In this document: positions 48,147 through 59,347 of the stretch, in pieces
How positions within the stretch are numbered: the stretch's first letter is position 1
Layout: each line of letters starts with the position of its first letter
Origin: Liolophura sinensis
Lineage: Eukaryota > Mollusca > Polyplacophora > Chitonida > Chitonidae
Assembly (NCBI RefSeq): GCF_032854445.1
Contig: NC_088295.1
Span: forward strand, 39,421,385 to 39,481,384
Direction: 5' to 3'
DNA length: 60,000 bases
Translations under genes and position numbers: made by a program
The notes under the pieces: generated by a model
Told to the model about the DNA's origin: nothing
Seen by the model: the letters and a program-made list of their open reading frames with translations, nothing else
The model's database searches: none

Positions 48147-51100
48147 CTGAACAAAATCAAGAATTTTTTGATATGCAAATTTGTCTCCTTTATACATGAA
48201 AATGCAGACGGTGTTTTACATGTTATAAGGTGATGTGGAAAATCAGTGTACAAGTTGCTTTCATAATCATGGTTAATAACAGATAAATTTTGCAGTGGTA
48301 GTCAAAATCAGTTGGAACGAATTGATGAATGGTTGAAATCTTCACTGAAAGAGATTAAATGACATTGTTAGCTTGGTTAAACTGCAACAGGTACCATGGT
48401 ATACACCCACAAAATATGAATATTTTGCAATTCCAAGAACTGCTCTTAAATACTGTATTTCACATGATTTAGCATTTTTCAGCTGTTGCCTTTAGGCTTA
48501 TTCTGGTTGACTCATTCGCTTTATAGGCAAACTTAATAGTTTTTTGTTAAGTTTGATTAATTCCATGGCATCAAAAGTATCTTCTCATGCGATTCTGAAA
48601 ATGCATGTTTCCATGCCAAACTTTAGATGAAATATGGTATTTGTAGTAAATGTGTTTACACACTGTATCCAATGAATCTTTCTAAAATTTTCTGAAGGTA
48701 AATTACTGCATTACATTTTATATTATTTAAAATGTTGCCTATGTGGGAAGTTATTGTATACATTGCTGTAAATGTGTTCACATTATGTGTATAACTGTAT
48801 GTACAGTGCGGGTGATAAAATGCCACTGTCTTTCTTATGCCTGTTGAAACAGAATACATGACAACATACACTTACCTGTTTTTCATCAGACTGTACAAAG
48901 TTTGGGAAAAGTCTTTTAAACTGACCCATTTCATCTGTTAGATTTGAAGTCTTCTTTTTCTTTACAAAAACACAAAGAAAACAATTGGCTCATATGAATA
49001 TGAGAGAGTATATGAGAGAACACGAAAACAAAAAGAATACATACAAGAAATTGAGAAACAAAACAATATTAAGAGTTACTATTTCTAACTGACATTCCAT
49101 GTTGTAAACTGTCATAAAGACAATAAAATCAAAGTTAAGCTGACCAACAGGCAAATAAAAGGGAAGGTAGCAGGCCAAGGTCAATAACATCAATATTACA
49201 GAAGCGTCTGACACATGGAAGAAAGGAAAATGTCATATTACTAACACAACTGAAATAAAGTAAACAGAATGAAAACAATCACTGCTAAAAATGAATTAGG
49301 CCAAAAATCAAATTTATCACTAGTTTCTCTCCATGAAACCAAATAGCAAATTTCAGTTCAGAATAATCAAACTGGAAAAGTGCGAGAGCCCATACAAAGA
49401 GGATAAAAATGGCCATAATTTTCTCAAAAATGGACAATATCACCTGAAACTTAATTTTGAACTTGTCCAGTTTCCATTCAATATGATGAGCCATTTGGGA
49501 AAATTTGGGGAAAAAGTCCCCCTCCCCCCACCAAAAAAAAACAGGCTGCCATAATTTTGTCAAGAATCGACAATACTTAATCTGTAAATCCTGTACATAG
49601 TTTCAATTTAATATCATGAATCATTTAGAAAAAAAACCAAAAAAACCCCAGAAAACTGATTTATGATAAGTGAGGTGTAAGCCTGTAGTGCCTTCTAGCA
49701 CTGGTGAGGGGGCTAATAAGAAGACCAATTAGAAAATGCACAACTACCACCACTAATTACCAATATCATTTCATTAATACCTGCAGGTTGAAAACCAGAA
49801 ACTACCTTTGAATTGATTGATGGTCCCCTTGGTACAGGTCTTAATGGTGTCATCATCACACTTTCTTTTCCGCAGTCACCATCTGGTCCTGGTGATTTAG
49901 AAACTTTTGGTGACGGCCTTACGGGAATAGGCGTATTTCTTCTCTTCTTCTTGTCTTTATACCTGTTCTCTACTTCTGAAATCTGATTTGTTTTCACATA
50001 TTTTTAGAGAGAAATTATCAACAATATATAATGACATTACTTAAATAATACAATTTCTGTTCACTATTCACGTGGTGATAATCTGCAACTATAAAATATG
50101 TAGATACAAATATAAAAGGCAAAAATGTTCAGAAAGCCTTATGTTTGTTTCATGGTTGAGACAAACATAATTACCTATGTTCCAAATATACTCAAGGCTA
50201 TTTTACTCATATGATAGTGATCATGTTTAAAGGAGGAAGAAATCAGGCAGAATGTCAGTGCCTTATTTAGAGCATGCAAAGGCATGCTATCTGGGGTGAG
50301 ACTAAGGCCTTAAACATGTGAGCCAGCATGGGCCTTGCCATGATATCAGGAACACTCACGATGGTCTAACAAGGCAGTATCAACCAGAGAGTCAATCAGA
50401 AATACTTCACCTGTATCGTCGTTGTTTTAAATTTTAAACTGTATCACTGTAAAGTTCCTTTCTGTTGGTTGGGGCATGCAACTGAGAGCAACTTTTTGCT
50501 GAGAGAACAAGTCTACAGACAGGATCCTTTTCTAAATAAATGAGATCAGTTCATGCGGACAAAACTAATTTAAAATACTTCAGTTTATGGCTTCTTTAGC
50601 CTATTCTTCAACCTTTTCAACCACCACTGCGACCAAAATTTTGAAACATTGCTGAGAGAACTATGGGGCGTACAAAAATAATTTGCAGTTTTATGAACCT
50701 TGCATCTTAATATCAGTTTTCATTATCCATAGTAACTGTATGCATAAATTCCACTGAAAAAGTAATTTAGGGATCAAAAAGCACTAATCTTTATTTGGTT
50801 TCATGAACTCCTAAATATTCATGCAATACCTCCACTTCCATTAACTCTGATGATGATGAGTCAGAATTCTCTCCATGAGAATCCAGATCAGTTGAAAATG
50901 CCACCCGTCTCTTCTTGGAAACAGAGCTCCCAGCTGTTTGTCTCAAAATACTTCTTTGAGCAGTTTTGAGAACTTCTAAAGAAGAAGCCTTTGGCACTCT
51001 GGGAGTTATTAGCGCCTCTAAATTCTACAAATTACATTGTGAACATTAAAAAAATGCCCAATACAATTGCTTTCTAACCTTAAAAAACATATTTTATCTT

Positions 51101-54100
51101 TCAGCCCCACAAGTAATATTTTATGACATTTATTTGCCTTTAAAATTAAAGTGTATGTTCTTACAGCAAATATTTTGCCAATACACAACTCTGTCACCTG
51201 GTAATCACAAAACTGAAAAGCAGGTGTCCAAAGACATCAAACTTTCAGCCCTTCTTACTTTGAATGATGTAATCTGAAAAAACACTGATTCATTTATGTA
51301 AAACTACTTTACTAAGATTATCTTTTGAAAGCATTGAAAATTCTAAGCAAGCCTAAGTAAGCCTGAGGTACCATTTAATCCAAAGATAAAGACATCACAT
51401 GATTTACATAATAAAGAATTAAAGTAGATGTAATAAGCTTTAAAATAATTAAAATGTTAGAAACAAACCCACCTGAATGGGCTCCTCTGGGTAACGCTGT
51501 TGGGGTGTCACAACTACTGTCTTCTCTTTAACCAGTTGCTCTTTAAGTTCTTCTAGACTTTTCTTTAATGACTGTATCTCATCATCCTGGCCGACACAAA
51601 AAACTATATAATCAGAAAGTGCAGGCTCCACTGATGTATTGACATGACATAACCACAAATGGCATGGACAATGCCTGAAAATTTGTTTCTCAAGAAATAT
51701 TCTGAAGTGAAACTTGTGTTATGCCTATGTAACTGACTGTGAAATAAAATACACTAAAATCCACATGTCCAAAACACTACCGTTCTGCATCCAGCATTTC
51801 GAAAAAAAAAAAAAAAAAATCATACCCCCCTCCTGAAAAACTTTTTTTTCTGTTATTTGTTGACAAACTCGGGCCAGTTTTACAAACCAGTGATGGCCAG
51901 CAGGTAACTGTGACAGCCACCACTGTTTCAGGCACATTTACTCGAATTCAGCCAGCCAGCTGTATTGTAGATGGCAAAAACAACTGTTTACCCTACAATA
52001 CGGAAAGAATGAATGAATGGTTGGGGTTTAACATCATACCTAACAATTTTTCAGTCATATGAGACAGGGCGAGTCAATGGCGCTAAAGTGCTGCTGCCAC
52101 TGAAGTATCAAGCCAAAGACATGACACCCCGCCTAGTCATATTATACTAACACACGCCAATCAGTCATGTTTTCTTGCTCCAACCTGCCAGGGCCGAGTG
52201 CCAAGGAAGGCAGCAACATGTACCATTTTTTCAACCCGCATTTGATCCTGTGTCTCCCAAATTCAAGGTGGACGCTTTAATCATTACGCCATCGAAGTGG
52301 TCAGTATGGAAAGAAGCAAAGCTGTGGAATGTATTCCGCCACCACCCAACAATAACTCTTAAATTCAGGACAAACAAAAGAAAAGAACAGATGTTACATT
52401 TGTGGTTTAAAAAAACACACCAATGTCAGTGTTGTTACTGCTCAGATTGGTTCTCTACATTTAGCAGTTTTTGAGAAATTGGAGCATGAAGTCAGCTAAC
52501 AAAGATAATCCTAACAAGCTGAAAAGGTGTCCTGCCTAATGAGGGGGATCCCAATGAAAAAATAGGAAATAAAGCAATGTTCTGAAACGATCACTTCAGT
52601 GTCAATAATGGTAAGACGCATATCAAATTTTACACCTATTGCAGAAGCTACAGGGATGCAAAAAGGCTACAAAATAAACACTGCACATGATTTTTTTCAG
52701 TCACATGCATAAGTCTGTTGCTATAATTAATGACAATGATAAACTTGTGATATGCAATGAAAATACATACCAAACCAAATCAGCATCACAATCATATATG
52801 TCTTGCCAAATTTCACCTGCTTCACACAAAAATGTTAGCTTTCAATATAAGGATGTGTGACTTGTGCAATCATAGTCATGTAGTGTAAGGAGAGAATAAA
52901 GGGGAATGGCCAGTGATGTCTGAACAACTCCAACAAGAACTTTCACACCAATCCAAGCCAAAGTTCAATCATTTTTAATGATGGAAGCTTTAAAAAAAAA
53001 AAAAAAAACCAAAAATCTAGCTACTGTACTTTGCACACATACCTTAGAATTAGACTGTTTAACAACAGCGGTCATTTTCTTCTCTTGTTTTGCTGCTCTC
53101 TTCTCCATCACACTCTGTTGAGTGAGTACATAAATAGGGTTGGAATACCGAATGAGGAAATGGTCAAAATTGTTAGATTCAACTATGTGACACTCTCACA
53201 CAATACTGTTTCAAATAACTGTCATATTCCCAATGTACATTTTGCAATATTAATCCAGAAGTGAAAGTTACATATTTCAGAAACAAGAATGCTAGTCCAC
53301 ATTAATCTTTCCTCCAATGCAAAACCATGACATAAGTATTAAAGAATTAGTTGGATTATAAAGTTTCATTCAATGCTATATTTCCCCACACAAATGTAAT
53401 ACTGATTTTAGTAAATCCACAAGTTCAATTTACAAACCCATATACATGTAATTTGGCTAGGAAAGGAATTTTCCTACCTTTTCCTTTTCTTCTTCATCTA
53501 GTTTCTTCTTTAGACTGTCAAGTTCTGATCTTAAATCTTCAGTTTTGTCATCAGCCTTCAAAATAGGTTAATTCAAAAATTAAATAACAATTCATAATAG
53601 GTATACATTTTTTAGGCAGTTCATGAAACATGCTTAATTGGCTGCTGCATGTTGACTAATCTGTGTTACAGTGTATTTATGATACATACAAAGTAGACAT
53701 AAAATGCGCATTTATGCTATCTTCATATTCACAAAGACGTCACCTTGATTTAAGACAATACTTACTTGTTTCCTTAGTTCGGCCACTTTTGATTTCAGCA
53801 CTCCTATTTCCTTGTCTTTTTGAGTGAGGATATTCTGATTGTCTTGCTTGTACTTCTCAAGAGTAGACATCATCTCTCCCATTTCATATTCACATTTTTT
53901 TGCTGCAGACTCTTTTTCTTCCATTGCTTTCTTTTTCTCCTGTTCCATCTTCGAAACCTTTATTGTACATAACATCCAGTATGCTCAATTAGTGACACTC
54001 TTTGGCAGTAAAAACAAAGCACAACATGATCTGCTGAGTGAAGGGAAGAAGGGCAGAAAGAATGTCAAAACATCCACTAGACTGTTTGCCTGGGGCTTAA

Positions 54101-57100
54101 TATATCATTCTAGGCATGGGTTTTTCTTAGAGCATACCGTACTTAACAATTATCAGCCATATGTGTACATATATACTGTGTCTTCTTGCATCCATGTATG
54201 AACTGAAGTATCATGCCAAGGATACTAGACACGACACCCCACCCAGTCACTTTATACTGACACCAGGCAGCCAGGCCAACCAGTCCTGTTTTCTTGCTCT
54301 CGATCAGTGCTGGGTGCTAAGCGAGGAAGAAGCATGTATAGTTTTTAATGTCATTAATATAACCAAATCTGGGTTTGATCCCAGAACTCCTGACTTCTAT
54401 GCATTATCCATTAGGTCACCAAAGCAGCTTAATAATGTAAAATCACTTACAAGTGAGCGTCAAAAGTTTCAAAAGTGAGCAATTTGATCAAAAGTAAATA
54501 TCTGTTGTTTTACAACATGAATGTACACATACTTGCTCTTTTGAGTGTTGGACAAATTCTTTGTCTTCTTCTATCTTTTTCTTGAGGATTTCCAGCTGTT
54601 TTTCAAGATCTAATTGATTTGCAGTGGCAGATTTAATCTCACTGTCCTTCTCCTCCAGGTTGGTCTTCAGGCAGTTCTGAGCTTTGGTCATTTTATCCAA
54701 CTGAGACTTCAAACTTTTTGTCTAGAAAAACAAGTCAGCAAATTCAGGTAAGACTGGTTAAATTATCTTAAATACATTATAAATTACATATATTTTCTTA
54801 CTCTCACATATGACAGTTAAAGCTAAGTGAAACGAGTGATCGTAAGACTCATTTATATGGTAATAACTGTTTGTTGAGTGGTGAGACCTTGGAAAACTGT
54901 ATATACTAAATAACATTCCATTTAGCTTACTTCTTTTTCCAGCTCTTTTATCTGTTTATTCTTGACAGTTGCATCAGTCTTCAAAGATTTCACTTTTGTC
55001 TCAAAATCTGTGGCTGACTTTGATTTCAAAGCAAGTCTTTGTTCCATGTCTTTGACCTGAAAGAAAAATGAAAAAAAAATAAAATTGTCAGCTATAAAGC
55101 CAGAATTTTTAAAATTTGGTCATTTCTCTTTAAGGCGGTTTCACCATATTAAATTTTTCTTCTAGACAATTTAAAATTATTTTACACCAGTAGGCCTATT
55201 AGTCAATACAATGGAAAGATTTTGAGGATATCTAATCTGAATGAGTGCTGATATAAATTAACTGTTATCCACTCATGAATACAGAACTTTACATAAAACA
55301 AGAACACTGATGACCTATGAGCATGCAGTGAAGCTAATTTAAAGATGTACATGTAGATATGTCTACTTACGCTCTCTTCACCTTTCTCTTGTAAATTATT
55401 CAGATCTTTCAATTTTCTGTCAAATTCCTCTCGACGCATTTCAAGTTCTTGCCTGAAGTAAGAACAAATTTTTGTTTCATAAGTGGGAAGCTTCATAAGC
55501 CAGCTAAAACAATATTCTCAAATACTATACTGTTGGTAAGACAATGTTTCAACACTGATACCATTTCAGTAAAACTGGTCCAATTCACCACCATTCAAAT
55601 GGTGTCACATTCATGTTGCCTAGTCAGGTAAGTTATATTTTCACTGGCACAACATGTTTCTTTATTAGCCATCATCTGGGTGCAGACAGGATCCCAGTGT
55701 ACAATACCATAAAGGTTAATAAATGTATTTGCTTCTAATTTATGATACTGACAATAAGCCCAGGCAGATGCTTAAAACAATAGATGTACACGGTCCTTGG
55801 CAGATTACCTTTTTCATGTGGATTGGTGTCATTATGCACATATGTTCAGAAATACTGGGCAGCTTTGACTAGAGTCATCCCTAAAATTGGTCTACATAAT
55901 AGTATAATATCTAATTGTATACCCTAATTTCTCTTGATTTGATTGGTCAACTGGAAAATATACCACATATATATCATAAGAATTAATTATCAAGTTTTAG
56001 TTGCATGGTTGATCAGAACCAAATAAAAAAAATAAATTCGAATGTGCAACATGGTGTCAAGTGAAGAACGTGAAGTACAAATTAATGCTTGTTTTTCTAA
56101 AATACCAGTGAACATAAACAGGTGATTTGCTTCACCTTTAAATAAAGGTAAGACTTTGTCATTAAATAATACAGCAAATCAGAAATGTACATTTCCTTCT
56201 ATGGCCTTTTTTATGTTAACAATAATATGACTACATGCATCAATGCAGAGAGGCAGTACAAACTAACTCAGGGTATAGTATAAGTACATGTACCTTACTG
56301 CTTCATTCTCCTGAATGAGTTCTGTGATTTTCAGCTTGCATTCTTCTTCTGAAGTTTGGTGTTTCTAGATAAAAACATATACAACCATGACTCAATGTTG
56401 TGAATCCTACAAAAAATACAAATAACAGGAATATTCATCATATATATTAGATGGATTATTTAGAATTTCAGAATAATGAAATAAAGTTTTCATTTTACAA
56501 AGCTGCACATCCTGCTTTCACATCAGGATATGGCAAATTACCTTGACAACCTTTTCTAACTTTGCAATTTCCCTTGTTCTTCCACACAGGTCCCTGCTGA
56601 TACCTTGAGTTTCTGCCTTCAATGACTGGATTTGCTCTGCTTGTTCTTCTACTTGTTGTCTGTTTAGTACACAGTTTAGTAATGCTTCAGTACAATCACC
56701 TGGGAATATGCAGCAATTAATTCTGAAATGCTGTAGGAGGTTCTAACTTCCCTAACACCTTTACATAGATATTACCAACATAGATTTAAATGTAAACGTC
56801 AAACTTCTTGAAAAATGTTGGTTAAAGCATTAGCTCACTGCCTCGTCTTTAATGGCCTTTAACCAATTAGGTTGGAACTTCAAATATATTCTAAATAAAA
56901 TCAGAATATACGTCATTGCTGGTACTGACAATGATCTAACATACTACCTTCAACTCATTCACAAAGTATCACACAACCAATAGGCCCTCTTTATATTTTG
57001 TGCATGCAAATCATGTACACGTCTGTTGTCTGAACCGATTCCTTTGAAATGGTAACGTCACAAACAGTGTAGCGTTCTTAGTAGGAATTGTGAAACAACA

Positions 57101-59347
57101 TGGCCTAAGTCATGACGGTACAGAATATCTCTTAGTACAAAACTGGAAATATGAAGGTCCATTCAAGGCAAAACCACTGAATCACAGTGGAAATGTTACA
57201 GGGAAAAATCATGTGTGAGAACGTCACAACCAAGAAATCCCAAACATGAGGCAAAAGAATAAGTGATGATGACAAATCATCTGGCAAAGCACACGTCATG
57301 AATAAATTTTGAGCTCCCCAGCAGCTATTAATGAGACGGAAATCGACTATAATTTTTTCTTGGTGTGTTGACCATGTTGATCAAGCTGTTTCCACTGCAG
57401 GATAATGGGATTTCACCTTTTTTTTCCAACAGAGATCCACTGTTACTCGATGTTACTCACCTGAGTGACTTCCCACAGTTTACATCATCTCAATTTGCAG
57501 GAGGTCACAAAAAGGTCCCTGTATTAGCTTGTGTGTTAGATCATAGTCAGCACCATGGATAAGATATGATCTGATTTATTTAGATTGCTTCAAATTCAGC
57601 TCTGATAAATTTGGGTGTATCTTTAACTCAGGAACCTTGTGGGTTACTTGGTGAAGGGAGGCAGTCTCCTCAGAGCCTATTCTACCCATCAACCAGAAAG
57701 TTGTCATGAAAATGTAAAATTTTTCCACAGTACAGCACAAGACAAACAAATAAGTTTTTCACAGTGTTGAAAGTATGTGCAAACTTTTCGGCTTTAATGA
57801 AATTGTGCCTGACGATCTTTGTTTTGTGCTAGACAATACCTTTGATAAGCAGATTATATTCATGCTTAAACTCCACAAAGTGAAGCTACACACAAAATTC
57901 TATCGACTGGATCACAGTATATGTCACAATTATTGCAAGGAAACCAATATGTGATCAATGAACAGACAAAGGATGTGAGATAAACAGACATGAGTAACAA
58001 TCATTACCTCTGTTTTTGGAGTGTCTCTTCTAATTCGTTTATAATTTTCTTTTTGTTGTTCTTCACTTTCTTGAGCAGTGTGAATATCAGATTGAAGTCT
58101 TTCAATCAATTTCTACCAAACAAGAATATTTCCCCAGTTAATTTTTGATGCATAGTATGAAAAAAAGTACTTCACAGATGTCACCAGTCATAATACACTG
58201 ATATATTGTATACATACTGCACATATACATGTAGGGATACAGGGTAACAGCTATTTGCTAAAATAAGCATTTTTATTTAAGAAAATAAATGATGTGCAAG
58301 CACTAAATGTTCCTCAGCCATAAGCTCACTTGGAATAATAATGTTTGTAATATAATGGATGCAGAAACCTAACAACTTTGTAATAATGTCAAGGCCAATG
58401 AAAAACAATCAGTTCCTTCTACATGTACATGACAAGATATATATTTGTTAAGTTTGATGAAAATTACCTGGTAAGAACTAAAGCCTTCAAGAGGTAGATT
58501 ATTTACAAAGATATGGACAGAATGTTGGCTGGCATAGCCTAATGCTATGACAATCCCCCCAGGCAAATTTTGGCTGAAGGGTAAAAATGAGTGGTTTAAC
58601 AAACTAAAGATCAATACTTATATTGTATGAAATCATACCATATCTAGGACTGGGTATAGTGTCCCTTTCTTAAAACTTGGTTATTATCTTTGAAATCATA
58701 CCAATTTTTCATCCATTTCATCCCTTAAATTTGACAGATCACCAAGTGCTGTTTCCTTAACAATCTGCACATCACCCAGCTGTTGCCTCAATACTTCTGC
58801 CTCCTCCTAATAGGAGTAAAAGAGCAAACAAAACACATACATAATAAATGAAAGCATGTACATTATATCAACTTGAAGCTCATCAACTTAACTCATAAAA
58901 AATGTAGACCACATGCTGACTTAAACATAACATAACACAGGCTAATAAATAATACTAACCTTACGATGACAGACTTCTTTCTTGGCTACGGCCAGTTCTG
59001 TAACAACTCTTTCTAACTCCATTTTTAAATCGGACATCGTAAGCTCGTCACTTGAATGCAATGCTTCAAGGAGCACCTGTGTGTCAAACAGGAAACTAAT
59101 CTTAACTTACACCATTGGAATATGGAAAAAAATGGAGGGCATTTTCATTTTTTAAATAAAAATGGAAATAAATGAAGAAGGAGTGACTACAAGGAGTTGT
59201 CTTTTGTCCTTGGTAAAATATATCAATCAACACTGATTCTAATGTTTTGATGTCCAGAGGTTACAGTCAAAGTCATTGCTCCTACCTTCTCCCTCTCCAT
59301 TTCAGAGAGCTGAATCTGAATTTCTGATTTCTCCTTTATGAGGATGT
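47958..59347 (-). CDS. SYCP1: SYCP1, synaptonemal complex transverse filament protein (C-terminal part, 17 exons)
   Basis: Gene-level entry; the 5' end lies right of the window. The exons give about 689 residues of nearly unbroken coiled coil followed by a basic, Ser/Pro-rich tail. Matches to vertebrate SYCP1 occur in order. CEYEMGEMMSTLEKYKQD with EIGVLKSK parallels the CQHKIAEMVALMEKHK...ELGLYKSK region. SKKRRVAFSTDLDS plus an acidic ELMEVE parallels the SKKRKMAFEFDINS block. A TP-rich tail follows. SYCP1 forms the transverse filaments that link homologous chromosomes in meiotic prophase; its C-terminus lies at the chromosome axis. All junctions are in phase except inside the exon at 58008-58112, which needs one base fewer. 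Human SYCP1 is 976 residues, so about 70% is here. Confidence 0.87.
48876..48959 (-). CDS. SYCP1: SYCP1 exon, tail
   Basis: Twenty-eight codons, KKKTSNLTDEMGQFKRLFPN then FVQSDEKQ. Acceptor TTTTTGTAAAG, donor GTAAGTG, phase 0 at both ends. No counterpart in mammalian SYCP1 that I can name. Confidence 0.75.
49270..49640. repeat. interspersed repeat with ATGGCCATAATTTT(C/G) blocks
   Basis: Contains AAAATGGCCATAATTTTCTC and ATGGACAATATCACCTGAAA, then GCTGCCATAATTTTGTCAAG. The same words recur at 59560-59900, also inside SYCP1. No coding signal. Confidence 0.5.
49806..49982 (-). CDS. SYCP1: SYCP1 exon, Pro/Lys-rich tail
   Basis: Fifty-nine codons, ISEVENRYKDKKKRRNTPIP through RGPSINSK, basic with TP and SP motifs. 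I preferred donor GTAGTT after AAG (phase 0) over GTATTA 22 bp further on, because only the first keeps the next exon in frame. Confidence 0.8.
50830..51024 (-). CDS. SYCP1: SYCP1 exon, conserved SKKRRVAF block
   Basis: Sixty-five codons starting NLEALITPRVPKASSLEVLK and including SVSKKRRVAFSTDLDSHGEN, then a Ser/Glu-rich run ending ELMEVE. This matches vertebrate SYCP1 ESKKKRKMAFEFDINSDSSE followed by an acidic run. It is the main diagnostic exon for the gene call. Confidence 0.9.
51473..51586 (-). CDS. SYCP1: SYCP1 exon, end of the coiled coil
   Basis: Thirty-eight codons, DDEIQSLKKSLEELKEQLVK then EKTVVVTPQQRYPEEPIQ. The coiled coil stops at the Pro-containing segment, marking the start of the tail. 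Phase 0 at both ends. Confidence 0.87.
52005..52305 (-). mobile_element. SINE family 2 copy in a SYCP1 intron
   Basis: About 300 bp. Left block GGTTGGGGTTTAACATCATA and TTTTTCAGTCATATGAGACA; right, on the minus strand, a tRNA-like head with TGGCGTAATGATTAAAGCGT and GGATCAAATGCG. Confidence 0.65.
53043..53114 (-). CDS. SYCP1: SYCP1 exon
   Basis: Twenty-four codons, SVMEKRAAKQEKKMTAVVKQ then SNSK, phase 0 at both ends. Short, supported by splice sites (acceptor ACTCAACAG, donor GTATGT) and phase. Confidence 0.75.
53478..53555 (-). CDS. SYCP1: SYCP1 exon
   Basis: Twenty-six codons, ADDKTEDLRSELDSLKKKLD then EEEKEK, coiled coil, parallel to the LSNLKAELLSVKKQLEIE region of vertebrate SYCP1. Phase 0 at both ends. 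Confidence 0.87.
53766..53957 (-). CDS. SYCP1: SYCP1 exon with the most SYCP1-like coiled-coil segment
   Basis: Sixty-four codons including CEYEMGEMMSTLEKYKQDNQ and KDKEIGVLKSKVAELRKQ. This lines up without gaps with vertebrate SYCP1 CQHKIAEMVALMEKHKHQYD and RDSELGLYKSK. Phase 0 at both ends; donor GTAAGT. Confidence 0.9.
54120..54425 (-). repeat. SINE family 2, degenerate copy in a SYCP1 intron
   Basis: Contains CGACACCCCACCCAGTCACT and TTATACTGACACCAGGCAG, then a tRNA-like head at the right (GGGTTTGATCCCAGAACTCC). Same orientation as the gene. Similar to 52005-52305. Confidence 0.6.
54533..54721 (-). CDS. SYCP1: SYCP1 exon
   Basis: Sixty-three codons, TKSLKSQLDKMTKAQNCLKT through EFVQHSKEQ, continuous coiled coil. 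Phase 0 at both ends; acceptor TTTTTCTAG, donor GTATGT. Confidence 0.88.
54931..55056 (-). CDS. SYCP1: SYCP1 exon
   Basis: Forty-two codons, VKDMEQRLALKSKSATDFET through KQIKELEKE, coiled coil, phase 0 at both ends. Acceptor TTTCTTTCAG, donor GTAAGC. Confidence 0.87.
55371..55452 (-). CDS. SYCP1: SYCP1 exon
   Basis: Reads QELEMRREEFDRKLKDLNNL then QEKGEES. One leading base completes the Arg codon. Donor GTAAGT, phase 0. Parallels the KRDEVKCKLDKSEENCNNL stretch of vertebrate SYCP1. Confidence 0.87.
56294..56364 (-). CDS. SYCP1: SYCP1 exon
   Basis: Reads KHQTSEEECKLKITELIQEN then EAV and two bases (phase 2). Spliced to the next exon it gives ENEAVRQELEMRREEF, resembling vertebrate SYCP1 RNELEYVREELKQKRDE. 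Acceptor TTTTATCTAG, donor GTACAT. Confidence 0.85.
56542..56659 (-). CDS. SYCP1: SYCP1 exon
   Basis: Reads QQVEEQAEQIQSLKAETQGI through REIAKLEKVVK. It starts with one base completing an Arg codon from the previous exon and ends at phase 0 before GTAATT. Confidence 0.85.
58008..58112 (-). CDS. SYCP1: SYCP1 exon with an apparent +1 frameshift
   Basis: Enters at phase 0 and reads KLIERLQSDIHTAQESEEQQ, good coiled coil. The exit phase demanded by the next exon is 2, and in that frame the second half reads KIINELEETLQKQ, also good coiled coil. The exon is 105 bp but 104 would fit. The switch point lies at the A5 run (T5 at 58050-58054 on the plus strand). Either an assembly error or a real disabling mutation. 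Confidence 0.75.
58702..58803 (-). CDS. SYCP1: SYCP1 exon
   Basis: Thirty-four codons, EAEVLRQQLGDVQIVKETAL through RDEMDEKL, coiled coil, phase 0 at both ends. Acceptor TCCTATTAG, donor GTATGA. Confidence 0.85.
58960..59076 (-). CDS. SYCP1: SYCP1 exon
   Basis: Thirty-nine codons, VLLEALHSSDELTMSDLKME through KKEVCHRK, with heptad-like Leu/Val spacing. Phase 0 at both ends; acceptor GACACACAG, donor GTTAGT. Confidence 0.85.
59286..59347 (-). CDS. SYCP1: SYCP1 exon (first in window)
   Basis: Reads ILIKEKSEIQIQLSEMEREK, coiled coil. It enters with two bases, so the upstream exon outside the window should end at phase 1. Acceptor TATTTCTAG, donor GTAGGA, phase 0. Confidence 0.8.
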
